From the NCBI GenBank assembly GCA_934293375.1, contig CAKQYS010000004.1:124001-188000 (forward strand): a stretch of DNA of 64,000 bases, written 5' to 3'. Numbering within the stretch: the stretch's first letter is position 1; each line of letters begins with the position of its first letter. This stretch comes from an uncultured Lachnospiraceae bacterium. Lineage in GTDB: Bacteria > Bacillota > Clostridia > Lachnospirales > Lachnospiraceae. The translations under genes were made by a program, and so were the position numbers. Shown here one piece after another: positions 17,435 through 26,184 of the stretch. The notes under the pieces were generated by a model. The model worked only from the letters and a program-made list of their open reading frames with translations. It did no database searches and was not told where the DNA came from.

Positions 17435-18133
17435 ATGAGTGATTTATACATGATGATGACCATCACGGACAGAATACACGCATCTGAATTCACAGAATTC
17501 TATGCAGAACACAAAGCACCCGTCAGCTTTATATCACTGGGAAAAGGAACTGCAAGTGACCGAATTCTGGACTACCTCGGGCTGGAAGATGAACAGAAAT
17601 CGGTCATACTGCAGCTTGTAACAGGTTCTGTCTGGAAAGAGTTAAAAAAGGGGCTGGAACGAGAGCTTCGGATTGATGTCCCCGGAACCGGGATTTCTTT
17701 TATCGTTCCTATCAGCAGCATCGGAGGCAAACGGGAACTTCAGTTTTTCACAGAACAACAAGGCTTTGAGAAAGAGGTGGAATCAACATTGAAAAACACA
17801 ACACATGAACTGATTGTTGTCATTGCAAATTATGGCTATAATGACCTTGTCATGAAGGCTGCCAATGCCGGAGGTGCTACAGGAGGCACAGTGCTCCATG
17901 CCAGAGGAGTCGGACTGAAACGGGCAGAAAAATTTCTCGGCGTATCTCTGGCATCAGAAAAAGAATTGATTCTGATCGTGACCAGAACTGAACAGAAAAA
18001 CGCCATCATGCAGGCTATTATGGAAAAGGCCGGCATGGACTCCAAGGCCATGTCTATCGTCTTTTCGCTTCCGGTCACCAGCACTGCAGGACTGCGCCTG
18101 TTAGAACAGGAGGACACTTCTCCGGAAGCATAA
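17435..18133 (+). CDS. Tandem PII-like signalling protein
   Basis: I prefer ATG 17435 (232 residues) to ATG 17429, because AAAGGA lies eight bases from the former and too close to the latter. The protein contains two PII/GlnB-like ferredoxin folds in one chain: residues about 1-95 (VSFISLGKGTASDR, then ISFIVPISSIGG) and about 105-225 (NYGYNDLVMKAANAGGATGG, TVLHARGVG, EKELILIVTRTEQ). PII proteins normally act as trimers of single domains. The gene starts 14 bases after the DUF1538 stop, so it probably binds and gates that membrane protein. The ligand is unknown. Confidence 0.85.
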   Translation: MSDLYMMMTITDRIHASEFTEFYAEHKAPVSFISLGKGTASDRILDYLGLEDEQKSVILQLVTGSVWKELKKGLERELRIDVPGTGISFIVPISSIGGKRELQFFTEQQGFEKEVESTLKNTTHELIVVIANYGYNDLVMKAANAGGATGGTVLHARGVGLKRAEKFLGVSLASEKELILIVTRTEQKNAIMQAIMEKAGMDSKAMSIVFSLPVTSTAGLRLLEQEDTSPEA

Positions 18134-18137
18134 CTGA

Positions 18138-18176
18138 AACAACGGCACCCTTTGTCAATCAAAGGGTGCCGTTGTT
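18138..18176. terminator. Hairpin between convergent PII-like and ABC-F genes
   Basis: A 17-bp stem (18138-18154 with 18160-18176, 5-nt loop; core AACGGCACCCTTTG) between convergent genes. It has only short T-runs on either side, so it may stop transcription from both sides with modest efficiency. Confidence 0.7.
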
Positions 18177-18189
18177 GGAAATATCCTGT

Positions 18190-19821
18190 TTATTTGTCCT
18201 CTTCCTTATCAAGATTCATGATCTGACGCTTTCTTGCCAATTCATCATTCTCAAGATATTCATCGTAGGTACACATTTTATCGATCAATCCCGCATTGGT
18301 AATCTCCATAATACGATTTGCAGTTGTCTGGATAAACTGATGATCCTGTGATGCAAACAGCAGCACACCCGGGAACTTAATAACAGCATTATTCAGTGCC
18401 GTAATCGACTCCATATCCAGATGGTTCGTAGGCTCATCTAAGATCAGGCAATTTGCACCCATGATCATAAGTTTGGATAGCAGGCATCTTACCTTCTCTC
18501 CACCGGATAATACTTTGACCTTCTTGACACCATCCTCGCCTGCAAACAGCATACGTCCAAGGAATCCCCGTACATAGGTTGCATCCTTTTCCTCAGAATA
18601 CTGGGTCAGCCAGTCAACAATGATCAGATCATTGTCAAATTCCTTGGTATTGTCCTTCGGGAAATACCCTTGTGAAGTCGTAACACCCCACTTATAGGTA
18701 CCCTCGTCCGGTTCTTCCTCTCCTGCCAGAATCTTAAACAATGTGGTCGTCGCAATCGTGTTCGGTCCGACAAATGCAATCTTATCATCGTGGTGTACCG
18801 TAAAGGAAATATGATCCAATACCTTCACGCCATCCACAGTCTTTGAAATATTCTCTACCGTCAATACCTCATTGCCGATCTCACGATTCGGCTTGAAATC
18901 AATATATGGGTATTTGCGGCTGGAAGGTCTCATATCCTCCAGCTCAATCTTCTCCAATGCACGCTTTCTGGAGGTTGCCTGCTTTGACTTGGAAGCATTG
19001 GCAGAGAAGCGCTGAATAAACTCCTGCAGTTCCTTGATCTTTTCTTCCTTTTTCTTATTCGCTTCCTTCATCTGCTTGATCATCAGCTGACTTGACTCAT
19101 ACCAGAAATCATAGTTACCTGCATATAACTGAATCTTGGAATAATCCAGATCTGCAATATGCGTACATACCTTGTTCAGGAAATAACGGTCATGGGATAC
19201 CACGATCACTGTATTGTCGAAGTTAATCAGAAACTCTTCCAACCATGCGATCGCATCCAGATCCAAATGGTTCGTAGGCTCATCCAGCAGTAAAACATCC
19301 GGATTACCAAACAACGCCTGCGCTAACAGCACCTTCACCTTCAGATTGCCGTCCAGCTCGCTCATCAGCTGATCATGATGTTCCGTATCTACACCCAGTC
19401 CATTTAACAGGGTCGCAGCATCTGATTCTGCCTCCCAGCCGTTCATCTCCGCAAATTCTGCTTCCAGATTGGCTGCCTTCTCACCATCTTCGTCAGTGAA
19501 ATCCTCCTTGGCATAGATCTCTTCCTTTTCTTTCATGATCTCATACAGACGCTTATTGCCCATAATGACTGTATCTAACACAGGATATTCATCATATTTG
19601 TAATGATCCTGCTGCAACACAGATAAACGCTCTCCTGCATTCATGGTCACATCGCCCTTATTCGGCTCCAGCTCCCCTGACAGGATCTTCAAAAAAGTTG
19701 ACTTGCCGGCACCGTTGGCACCAATCAGTCCATAACAATTACCCTCTGTAAATTTAATATTCACATCTTCAAACAATGCCTTCTTGCCAAATCGAAGGGT
19801 TACATTATTTGCACTAATCAT
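18190..19821 (-). CDS. ABC-F family ATPase (YbiT-like)
   Basis: The 543-residue soluble protein has two ATP-binding cassettes and a Lys/Glu-rich linker, the plan of ABC-F proteins that bind the ribosomal E site. Cassette 1 has Walker A GANGAGKST and LLLDEPTNHLD, but its signature reads MSELDGNLK instead of LSGGE. Cassette 2 has LSGGEKVRC and LILDEPTNHLD, but its Walker A reads GPNTIATTT, lacking the GK pair. The coding DNA there has ACG where AAG would give Lys. Whether this is subfamily-typical I cannot say. A translation factor role is more likely than transport, as there are no membrane segments. Confidence 0.9.
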   Translation of the reverse strand: MISANNVTLRFGKKALFEDVNIKFTEGNCYGLIGANGAGKSTFLKILSGELEPNKGDVTMNAGERLSVLQQDHYKYDEYPVLDTVIMGNKRLYEIMKEKEEIYAKEDFTDEDGEKAANLEAEFAEMNGWEAESDAATLLNGLGVDTEHHDQLMSELDGNLKVKVLLAQALFGNPDVLLLDEPTNHLDLDAIAWLEEFLINFDNTVIVVSHDRYFLNKVCTHIADLDYSKIQLYAGNYDFWYESSQLMIKQMKEANKKKEEKIKELQEFIQRFSANASKSKQATSRKRALEKIELEDMRPSSRKYPYIDFKPNREIGNEVLTVENISKTVDGVKVLDHISFTVHHDDKIAFVGPNTIATTTLFKILAGEEEPDEGTYKWGVTTSQGYFPKDNTKEFDNDLIIVDWLTQYSEEKDATYVRGFLGRMLFAGEDGVKKVKVLSGGEKVRCLLSKLMIMGANCLILDEPTNHLDMESITALNNAVIKFPGVLLFASQDHQFIQTTANRIMEITNAGLIDKMCTYDEYLENDELARKRQIMNLDKEEDK

Positions 19822-19851
19822 AATTATGTCCTTTCTATATGCATATTCTGC

Positions 19852-21180
19852 TTATTCTGCCTCTGTCCTGCCATCACCCGCCGGCTCCTCCTGCGGTTCT
19901 ATACTGTCAGACTGCATCCGGGTTTCCGGTAAAATCTTTACCAGCACCTTCTCTATACGGTTCATCTGCATCTGTTCCACTGTATAAGTCACATTTCCCT
20001 CTGTCGCTGTATCGCCTTCCTCAGGCAGATGCTCCAATAACTCGATCATATGTCCGCCCACGGAATCATAGTCTTCGGAATGGATCTCCAAACCTAATAT
20101 ATCATTCAGATCCTCCAGATTCATCGAACCATCTACCTCATATAGATTCTCTTCGATCTGTCTGACAGCTTCCCTTTCTTCGTCATCATACTCATCCCGG
20201 ATATCACCCACAATCTCCTCGACCAGATCCTCCAGAGTCACAAGACCTGCTGTCACACCATACTCATCCAGAACGATCGCCATAGACATCGGGCCTTTGC
20301 GCATTTCATTCATGAGATCGCTGGTCTTCTGCAGCTCATAGGTAAAAAATGGTTCCCGGATAATCTCGCGGATATTGAATTCTCCATCCTTATGCGTCGC
20401 ATAATAAAAGAAGAAATCCTTTACATGCAGAATGCCGATAACATTGTCCTTGGATTCCTCATACACAGGCAATCTGGTATATTGTTCATCCATATAAGTA
20501 TTTAATATTTCCTCTACAGTGGCATCCACGGAAATAAACACCATATCCACACGAGGCACCATGACATCCTTCGCAAGAGAATCGCCAAAATCCACCACAT
20601 TGGTGATCATTTCCTTCTCTTCTCCCTCAATGACACCCTCTTCATGGCTGACATTCACGATCGCACGCAGCTCACCTTCTGTGATCGTGTCTCCCGCCTG
20701 TGGATCAATATGCAAAATTTTAAAAATACCTGCACAGATCAGATCCAATAACCAGATCACAGGTGTCAGGATCCACATCAGACCTGCAATAATATCTGCA
20801 TAGAGCAATGCCAGCTTCACATTGTGAACCTTTGCTACCGTCTTCGGTGTAATCTCTCCAAAGATCAAAATCACCAGAGTTAAGACGCCTGTCGTGATAC
20901 CCACCGCTGTACTGCCATATAGCTTCGTAAATAACACGGTTGCCAGAGAAGATGCACTGATATTCACAATATTGTTGCCGATCAGAACTGCACTTAAAAG
21001 CTTTCCTGAATTCTCTGTGATCCGAATCACCTTTGCTGCACGCTTATTGCCCTGCTCTACGAGAGCCCGCAGCTTGTGCTGGCTTACGGTGGTCAATGCC
21101 GTTTCTGCTGATGAAAAAAAAGCAGAAAGCATCACTAAAACAATTAAAACTACTAATTGAAATGTCGAACTGGGGTCCAA
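19852..21180 (-). CDS. CNNM/CorC-type membrane protein with CBS domains
   Basis: The protein has an N-terminal CNNM (DUF21) domain with four hydrophobic segments (LVVLIVLVMLSAFFSSAETAL onward), a pair of CBS domains (near MVPRVDMVFISVD and MAIVLDEYGVTAGLVTLEDLVEEIVG), and a C-terminal CorC/HlyC domain. The family is linked to magnesium or cobalt homeostasis; older names call it haemolysin. The frame is open to 21201, but AAAAAGGAG sits inside it, nine bases before TTG 21180, which I take as start (442 residues). Confidence 0.88.
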   Translation of the reverse strand: MDPSSTFQLVVLIVLVMLSAFFSSAETALTTVSQHKLRALVEQGNKRAAKVIRITENSGKLLSAVLIGNNIVNISASSLATVLFTKLYGSTAVGITTGVLTLVILIFGEITPKTVAKVHNVKLALLYADIIAGLMWILTPVIWLLDLICAGIFKILHIDPQAGDTITEGELRAIVNVSHEEGVIEGEEKEMITNVVDFGDSLAKDVMVPRVDMVFISVDATVEEILNTYMDEQYTRLPVYEESKDNVIGILHVKDFFFYYATHKDGEFNIREIIREPFFTYELQKTSDLMNEMRKGPMSMAIVLDEYGVTAGLVTLEDLVEEIVGDIRDEYDDEEREAVRQIEENLYEVDGSMNLEDLNDILGLEIHSEDYDSVGGHMIELLEHLPEEGDTATEGNVTYTVEQMQMNRIEKVLVKILPETRMQSDSIEPQEEPAGDGRTEAE

Positions 21181-21280
21181 ATGAACACACTCCTTTTTCA
21201 TAAAATAATATACGGATATATATTTTACATAATAACACTACCTCTTGTCAATATTTTTTCTCAAACTTGGCATACTAACT

Positions 21281-21325
21281 ATGTCGGTATCACATTTCGA
21301 TGTCCCGACATTTATGATTATTTTT
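21281..21325 (+). promoter_or_regulatory. Leader hairpin with TTCG loop before the Cys-rich gene
   Basis: Outer arms ATGTCGG (21281-21287) and CCGACAT (21305-21311) enclose an inner stem ACAT-TTCG-ATGT (21292-21303). A T-rich stretch ending TTATTTTTTC follows, just before the ribosome site of the 62-residue gene. It has the look of an attenuator or a terminator of an upstream transcript. Confidence 0.45.
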
Positions 21326-21347
21326 TCAAAAAAAGGAGATTAAGACT

Positions 21348-21536
21348 ATGAGAGCTTCAAAAGAGACCTACGAAAAGGTAGCAAAGCGTTGCAGCGAGTA
21401 TGCACATGCCAAGGGCGGCACCTGTTTCTGTAATGCAGATGACAGAGAGGTCAGCTGTCTGACCTGTAAGCATTTTACAGCAGACGAGCATTGTGATTTA
21501 GATCTTTATGATCCAATTGTGGCGAACCTGAAATAA
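21348..21536 (+). CDS. Small cysteine-rich protein
   Basis: The 62-residue protein has a good AAAAAGGAG site nine bases before ATG. It is soluble and carries six cysteines (residues 15, 26, 28, 37, 40 and 48) in a C-x10-C-x-C-x8-C-x2-C-x7-C pattern, with a conserved-looking CLTCKHF core. This suggests a small metal-binding (zinc or iron-sulphur) module. I do not know an assigned function. It stands alone between divergent CNNM/CorC and the EF-hand gene. Confidence 0.75.
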   Translation: MRASKETYEKVAKRCSEYAHAKGGTCFCNADDREVSCLTCKHFTADEHCDLDLYDPIVANLK

Positions 21537-21553
21537 TTGCCGATATACTAATT

Positions 21554-21610
21554 GGGTAGATTGATTTAGCCTCTTCATGAGATGGGTAGACTGGTTCAAT
21601 ATTTCATGAG
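21554..21610 (+). repeat. Tandem imperfect direct repeat upstream of the EF-hand protein
   Basis: Two copies of GGGTAGAYTGRTT...TTCATGAG (21554-21581 and 21584-21610), about 30 bp apart, fill the space directly before the ribosome site. Three turns of helix between copies would fit regulator binding on one face. Confidence 0.6.
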
Positions 21611-21625
21611 AGAGAGGCGATTCAC

Positions 21626-22747
21626 ATGGTTGTTGCAGCAAGCAACATGCAAATGCACAGCACACACAGCTACAAAAGTGGTGCACAGGTTTCAACAAGC
21701 ACAAAAATGACAGCCGCCGGATTCTTTGGTATCGGAAGCACACCGACATCCGGACAGGTATTCAATCGGACCAGTTCCCGGTCAATGCAGTTTCAAAACG
21801 CAATGATCTCTGCCGGGGATTCCAGACAGAATGCCCTCCCTTCGGAAAGCTATACCAGCAAGGCGCTGACATCAGGCACACAAAGAGCCGTCAGAACACA
21901 GGATACACACACCAGTATACGCAGTATGCTGCTGCAGTATATTGAAATGATACGGGAGATGATGTTACAGAAGATTTCCGGGCATCGCTCATCCACCATT
22001 TCATGGGTATCCGGACAGGATTCCATTGCAACCGGGGTTTTAGATCTCACAGCAGGTTCGCAGGAATATACGACATGGTATCGTGAAGATACCACAACAT
22101 TCCTCTATGAAGAGAGTGAATCCACATCCTTCCACGCAAATGGAACTGTAGTTACCGCTGATGGCAGGGAGATATCCATTCGTGTCGGGCTCAACATGAG
22201 CAGAAGCTATACAGAGACCTTATCCACTTATTCTGGATCCGTTGAACACATTTTGACAGATCCGCTTGTCATCCAGTTAGATGACTGTCCTATTTCTATT
22301 AGTGACGAGACCTTTGAATTCGACATGGATCAGGATGGTGTCAAGGAACATATCAGCAAGCTTTCTTTTGGCAGTGCTTTTCTGGCATACGACAAGAACC
22401 AGGATGGCATGATCAATGACGGTTCTGAATTATTTGGCACAAAGTCCGGCAACGGATTTCGGGACCTTGCAGCGTACGATGAGGACGGCAATGGCTGGAT
22501 CGATGAAAACGACAGTATCTACAAGGATCTACGCCTTTGGCAGAAGGATGGCCAGGGCAACGATAAGCTTCTAACTCTGAAGGAAGCCGGTATCGGTGCA
22601 TTATATCTGGGTTATCAAGCCACCAGATTCTCGCTGAATTCCACCGCCGATAATTCCACAAATGGGGTTATCAGAAGCAGCGGAATTGCTTTAAGCGAGA
22701 ACGGAACAGCCCGCACGATCTCACAGATTGATTTTGCTGTTCATTAA
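21626..22747 (+). CDS. EF-hand-type calcium-binding protein of unknown function
   Basis: The 373-residue protein has no signal peptide or membrane segment; its first 90 residues are rich in Ser, Thr, Gln and Met. Two canonical EF-hand loops are visible: DKNQDGMINDGSE and DEDGNGWIDENDS (about residues 254-300), joined by LFGTKSGNGFRDLAAY, and a weaker DMDQDG loop precedes them. This arrangement occurs in extracellular calcium-binding repeat proteins. Export could be through a non-Sec route, but that is inference. GAGAGGCGA precedes the ATG. Confidence 0.75.
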   Translation: MVVAASNMQMHSTHSYKSGAQVSTSTKMTAAGFFGIGSTPTSGQVFNRTSSRSMQFQNAMISAGDSRQNALPSESYTSKALTSGTQRAVRTQDTHTSIRSMLLQYIEMIREMMLQKISGHRSSTISWVSGQDSIATGVLDLTAGSQEYTTWYREDTTTFLYEESESTSFHANGTVVTADGREISIRVGLNMSRSYTETLSTYSGSVEHILTDPLVIQLDDCPISISDETFEFDMDQDGVKEHISKLSFGSAFLAYDKNQDGMINDGSELFGTKSGNGFRDLAAYDEDGNGWIDENDSIYKDLRLWQKDGQGNDKLLTLKEAGIGALYLGYQATRFSLNSTADNSTNGVIRSSGIALSENGTARTISQIDFAVH

Positions 22748-22755
22748 AACAAACA

Positions 22756-22800
22756 TGCCCCTGTACATATCTTTGTATGTACAGGGGCATTCTTTATTTC
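22756..22800. terminator. Bidirectional terminator
   Basis: A perfect 15-bp stem (ATGCCCCTGTACATA, 22756-22770, with 22777-22791) and 6-nt loop, followed by TCTTTATTT, lies between convergent genes. Confidence 0.85.
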
Positions 22801-23963
22801 ACTGTTATTTTTTTGGATTTAGACCATTTGCCCTTCACCAGACATCCCACAGAATCCTTTTTATATGCACGCACGCGAAAATAATATGTCTTGCCCGATT
22901 TCAGGCCCGAAATCCTTCTCACAAAAATCTTATTTGTTTTATAGGTTTTTGTACTTGTTGCCTTCCCTGCATAGTTTTTTGATGTCGATATCTGCATCTG
23001 ATACCCAGTTGCCTTTTTGTTCTTTTTATATTTCAAGATAACACAATTCTTGCTATTGTATAGCTTACGAATAGATGCTCTGGGAACCATAATCTTGCTC
23101 CAATGTGCATATAGTGTGATATCCCCTGTTAATTGCATTCCCACCTTAACCCTTTTTCCGTTCTTCGCCGCTGTATACCAACCCAGAAATCGATATTTTT
23201 TTCTTGCTATTACAGGCTTTTTCTTCATAACAGGATTCTCTTTCGATACATTTATTTCTTTTACAGGTGTATCTTCTTTTCCATAATTCTGTAAAAATGT
23301 TACCTTGTAATATGTATTTTCTTCCCAGAAAGCATAGTATTCCATATCGGATTTAATTTTTGTTTTAGGGGTCATTTTTCGTCCCTTTCCATTTGGTTTT
23401 GTATAGAACCCGACAAAATGATATCCCTTTTTTTCTTCGATTTCGCTTACAAATCTGTCATACCGTTCCTTTCCCACAACCGTTGGTTTATCATAATAAT
23501 ACACCCAATCATCCTCTCCATTCTCCAAGTGGAAAACAACCGTATAACGATCCCTGGCAGCCTCTGTCTCCTGCTGTGTTCCTTGTCCTGCATCCCATTC
23601 CTGTGCAAACTTCATGGATTCCTCTAATTCTTTTTCTGTATTTACAGTCACTGCACTCAAAAATGTGGTCTCATAGAAAACAGTTTCTTTTGTCACCTTA
23701 TATTGTTCATTCATTGGATCTGTACGCATCGTTGTCCAATACAAAAACTTGGCACCATGTACTGTCTCCGGTTCCCACAAATTAGACATAGCGTAGCCCG
23801 GCTTCATCTTAACAGTCGGACAATCATCCACAAGATAACAGATATAAATCCAGTCTCCATCCTCTTCTGTTGTCTCCGATGCCAATATTGGTTGTGCGCT
23901 GCACAGACAAAAACATAGTATTCCAAAAAATAATGCTATACGCCAAAATCTTGTATCTTTCAT
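22794..23963 (-). CDS. Secreted protein with InlB-type (Listeria-Bacteroides) repeats and Fn3-like end
   Basis: The 389-residue protein has a signal peptide (about residues 1-29, cleaved near ILASE). Two or three Flg_new/InlB-B-type repeats follow, recognisable by FVGFYTKPNGKGRKM, YYAFWEE, FLGWYTAAKNGKRVKV and LYAHW. The last 85 residues are Lys-rich and resemble a fibronectin-type domain (ISGLKSGKTYYFRVRAY). Such proteins sit in or near the cell wall and mediate contacts; no LPXTG anchor is seen. It is monocistronic, with GAGGGGG before the ATG. Confidence 0.85.
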   Translation of the reverse strand: MKDTRFWRIALFFGILCFCLCSAQPILASETTEEDGDWIYICYLVDDCPTVKMKPGYAMSNLWEPETVHGAKFLYWTTMRTDPMNEQYKVTKETVFYETTFLSAVTVNTEKELEESMKFAQEWDAGQGTQQETEAARDRYTVVFHLENGEDDWVYYYDKPTVVGKERYDRFVSEIEEKKGYHFVGFYTKPNGKGRKMTPKTKIKSDMEYYAFWEENTYYKVTFLQNYGKEDTPVKEINVSKENPVMKKKPVIARKKYRFLGWYTAAKNGKRVKVGMQLTGDITLYAHWSKIMVPRASIRKLYNSKNCVILKYKKNKKATGYQMQISTSKNYAGKATSTKTYKTNKIFVRRISGLKSGKTYYFRVRAYKKDSVGCLVKGKWSKSKKITVK

Positions 23964-24005
23964 ATCCCCCTCACCTCATTCATACAAATTATCTATGCAC
24001 TTAAT

Positions 24006-24034
24006 ATATTATCTTATATGTTTAAATTCGTCAA
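24006..24034 (-). promoter_or_regulatory. Promoter of the secreted repeat protein
   Basis: TTGACG (24034-24029), 17-bp spacer, TAATAT (24011-24006) on the minus strand, about 45 bases before the start codon. Confidence 0.65.
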
Positions 24035-24134
24035 CACCGAATGCGATATACAGAAATTCACTTCAATTTTCAACGCAAATTTTATTTCTTAATAATTATA
24101 CGAATCAATCCTATTTATTTACGAAATAAAAGAA

Positions 24135-24173
24135 AGCCTTCATGAACAGCATTTAATACTGTTCATGAAGGCT
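24135..24173 (-). terminator. Terminator of the dapA-dapB operon
   Basis: A perfect 15-bp stem AGCCTTCATGAACAG/CTGTTCATGAAGGCT (24135-24149 with 24159-24173); on the minus strand TTTCTTTTA follows. Confidence 0.88.
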
Positions 24174-24198
24174 CCGCATACATACACTCTATATTCTG

Positions 24199-24960
24199 TT
24201 ATTTCGCAGCAATGACATCCGCCATATCATACATCCCGGCAGGCTTGCCTGCTAAGAACTTCGCAGCCTCTACGGCGCCCTTGGCAAATACTGACTTTGA
24301 GTATGCTGTGTGCTTGAACTCGATCACCTCATCCACGCCTGCAAAGAGCACTTCGTGCTCCCCAACAATCGTACCACCTCTGACAGCTGAAATACCAAGC
24401 TCCTTCTTGTCACGCTTCTTTCTGACCTGACTTCTATCATATACATATTCGTATTGGTTGCCTTGAGATTCATTGATCGCATCTGCCAATGCCAATGCCG
24501 TACCGGATGGTGCATCCAGCTTCTGGTTATGATGCTTCTCCACAATCTCAATATCATAGCCAGCCTGTGCAAATACATTTGCCGCATCCTTCAAAAGCTT
24601 CATCAGCGTATTGATACCCAGCGACATGTTAGCAGACTTCAATACGGCAACCTGTGCCGCCGTGTCTTTCACCTTCTGCAGCTGCTCCTCTGAGAGACCT
24701 GTTGTACACAGTACAACCGGGATCTGTCTGGCAGCCGCATACGCCAGCAGTGCATCCACCGCTACTGCTGCCGCAAAATCAATGATCACATCAGCCTCAA
24801 CATCACATGCTGCTATCTCTGTAAATACAGGATATCCATTGTCTCTATTATCTACGATATCAATTCCGGCAACAATCTGAGCATCCGCATCATCCCTTAC
24901 GATCTGGGAAATCACCTGACCCATATGTCCATTGCAGCCATGCATAATCACTCTTGTCAT
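24199..24960 (-). CDS. dapB: 4-hydroxy-tetrahydrodipicolinate reductase
   Basis: The 253-residue enzyme reduces the DapA product with NAD(P)H in the diaminopimelate/lysine pathway. The N-terminal Rossmann motif is GCNGHMGQVI. The catalytic region is EKHHNQKLDAPSGTAL near residues 145-160, with the catalytic His pair and Lys. It is 32 bases downstream of dapA, under the same riboswitch. Confidence 0.97.
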   Translation of the reverse strand: MTRVIMHGCNGHMGQVISQIVRDDADAQIVAGIDIVDNRDNGYPVFTEIAACDVEADVIIDFAAAVAVDALLAYAAARQIPVVLCTTGLSEEQLQKVKDTAAQVAVLKSANMSLGINTLMKLLKDAANVFAQAGYDIEIVEKHHNQKLDAPSGTALALADAINESQGNQYEYVYDRSQVRKKRDKKELGISAVRGGTIVGEHEVLFAGVDEVIEFKHTAYSKSVFAKGAVEAAKFLAGKPAGMYDMADVIAAK

Positions 24961-24992
24961 AGCACTAACTCCTTATCCAATGTATCAAATTC

Positions 24993-25883
24993 CTACTTCA
25001 TTGCAATGCCATAATTACGCATTGCAGTCTTCAGTCTCTCGCAATTTGCAGGCTCAATCTCTGACAGTGGCATACGCATCGTACCATCACAAAGACCTAC
25101 TAACTCTACTGCCTTCTTGACCGGGATTGGATTCACTTCACAGAACAACGCCCCACATAACTCAATCGCAGCTAACTGCAGCTTTCTGGCACCGGCAATA
25201 TCGCCCGCCATAAACTTCGCTACCATATCATGGGTATCCTGCGGAATAATATTGGCAGTCACAGAGATCACACCCAAGCCACCCAGTGATAACAATGGTA
25301 CAACCTGATCATCATTGCCGGAATAAAGATCAATACAGCCATCCGCCAGACTCATCAGCTTCGCAACCTGTGAAATGTTACCGGTTGCCTCCTTGATACC
25401 TACGATATTATCAACTGTCTTTGCCAGTGTGACAGCGGTCTCCGGCAAAATATTGCATCCGGTTCTGCCCGGTACATTATACATAATGATCGGCAGCTTT
25501 ACAGAATTCGCAATGGCAGTATAGTGTGCGATCAACCCCTTCTGTGTTGCCTTATTGTAATATGGAGTCACCACAAGTAATGCATCTGCACCATATTTCT
25601 CTGCCTCCTGGGATAAATAGATTGCAGTCTCAGTACAGTTTGATCCTGTACCTGCAATGACAGGAATTCTCTTTGCAGTCTGCTCTGCACATACACGGAT
25701 ACACTCTAAATGCTCCTCATGGGTCAATGTAGAAGCCTCACCTGTTGTTCCACAGATAATGATCGCATCCGTACCGTGTGTGCAGTGATAATCCACCAGC
25801 TCACGCAGCTTGTCGTAATCTACTGCTCCGTCTTTCTTGAATGGTGTGACCAATGCTACACCTGAACCTGTAAAAATAGCCAT
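24993..25883 (-). CDS. dapA: 4-hydroxy-tetrahydrodipicolinate synthase
   Basis: The 296-residue TIM-barrel enzyme condenses pyruvate with aspartate semialdehyde, the first committed step to diaminopimelate and lysine. Visible motifs: GTTGEASTLTHEEH (residues 44-57), catalytic-triad Tyr in YYNKATQKG and YNVPGRTGCN, and the Schiff-base Lys in VGIKEATGN near 163. A lysine riboswitch with a terminator lies in its leader. Confidence 0.98.
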   Translation of the reverse strand: MAIFTGSGVALVTPFKKDGAVDYDKLRELVDYHCTHGTDAIIICGTTGEASTLTHEEHLECIRVCAEQTAKRIPVIAGTGSNCTETAIYLSQEAEKYGADALLVVTPYYNKATQKGLIAHYTAIANSVKLPIIMYNVPGRTGCNILPETAVTLAKTVDNIVGIKEATGNISQVAKLMSLADGCIDLYSGNDDQVVPLLSLGGLGVISVTANIIPQDTHDMVAKFMAGDIAGARKLQLAAIELCGALFCEVNPIPVKKAVELVGLCDGTMRMPLSEIEPANCERLKTAMRNYGIAMK

Positions 25884-25953
25884 AATACATATCCTCCTAC
25901 TAATAATAAAACTAGAACCTCTTATGTACGAAACATAGCATATAAATAGAAAA

Positions 25954-25974
25954 AGCCAGCATGGTATGCCGGCT
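25954..25974 (-). terminator. Riboswitch expression-platform terminator
   Basis: Stem AGCCGGCAT/ATGCTGGCT with one mismatch, followed on the minus strand by TTTTTCTATTT. It lies between the lysine aptamer and dapA, so it would stop transcription when lysine is bound. Confidence 0.85.
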
Positions 25975-25996
25975 CCTAAGTAGTCTTAAACTTAAA

Positions 25997-26157
25997 AGTA
26001 GCACTCCATCTTTCGATGACAGTCATATGATTATTCACCATATGCCCAGGGGATCTCGAACAGGTCTCCATCCTCTTCGGCATGTTCCCCCTTCAAATGT
26101 CTTCTTATATGCCTGTCATATCCAACATCTTACTCATGAAACACGCGCCTCTACTAT
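25997..26157 (-). promoter_or_regulatory. Lysine riboswitch (L box)
   Basis: Reading the minus strand gives the conserved elements in order: TAGAGGCGCG, TCATGAGTA, GAAGGGGGAACATGCCGAAGA, then CTGGG, and the closing P1 strand GGAGTGCTAC. The five-helix lysine aptamer is thereby closed by GTAG/CTAC near 26154 and 25999. The context (promoter upstream, terminator and dapA downstream) agrees. Lysine binding should cause premature termination and lower dapA/dapB expression. Confidence 0.93.
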
Positions 26158-26184
26158 GTTCCTAACATCTGTATTCACTTGTTC

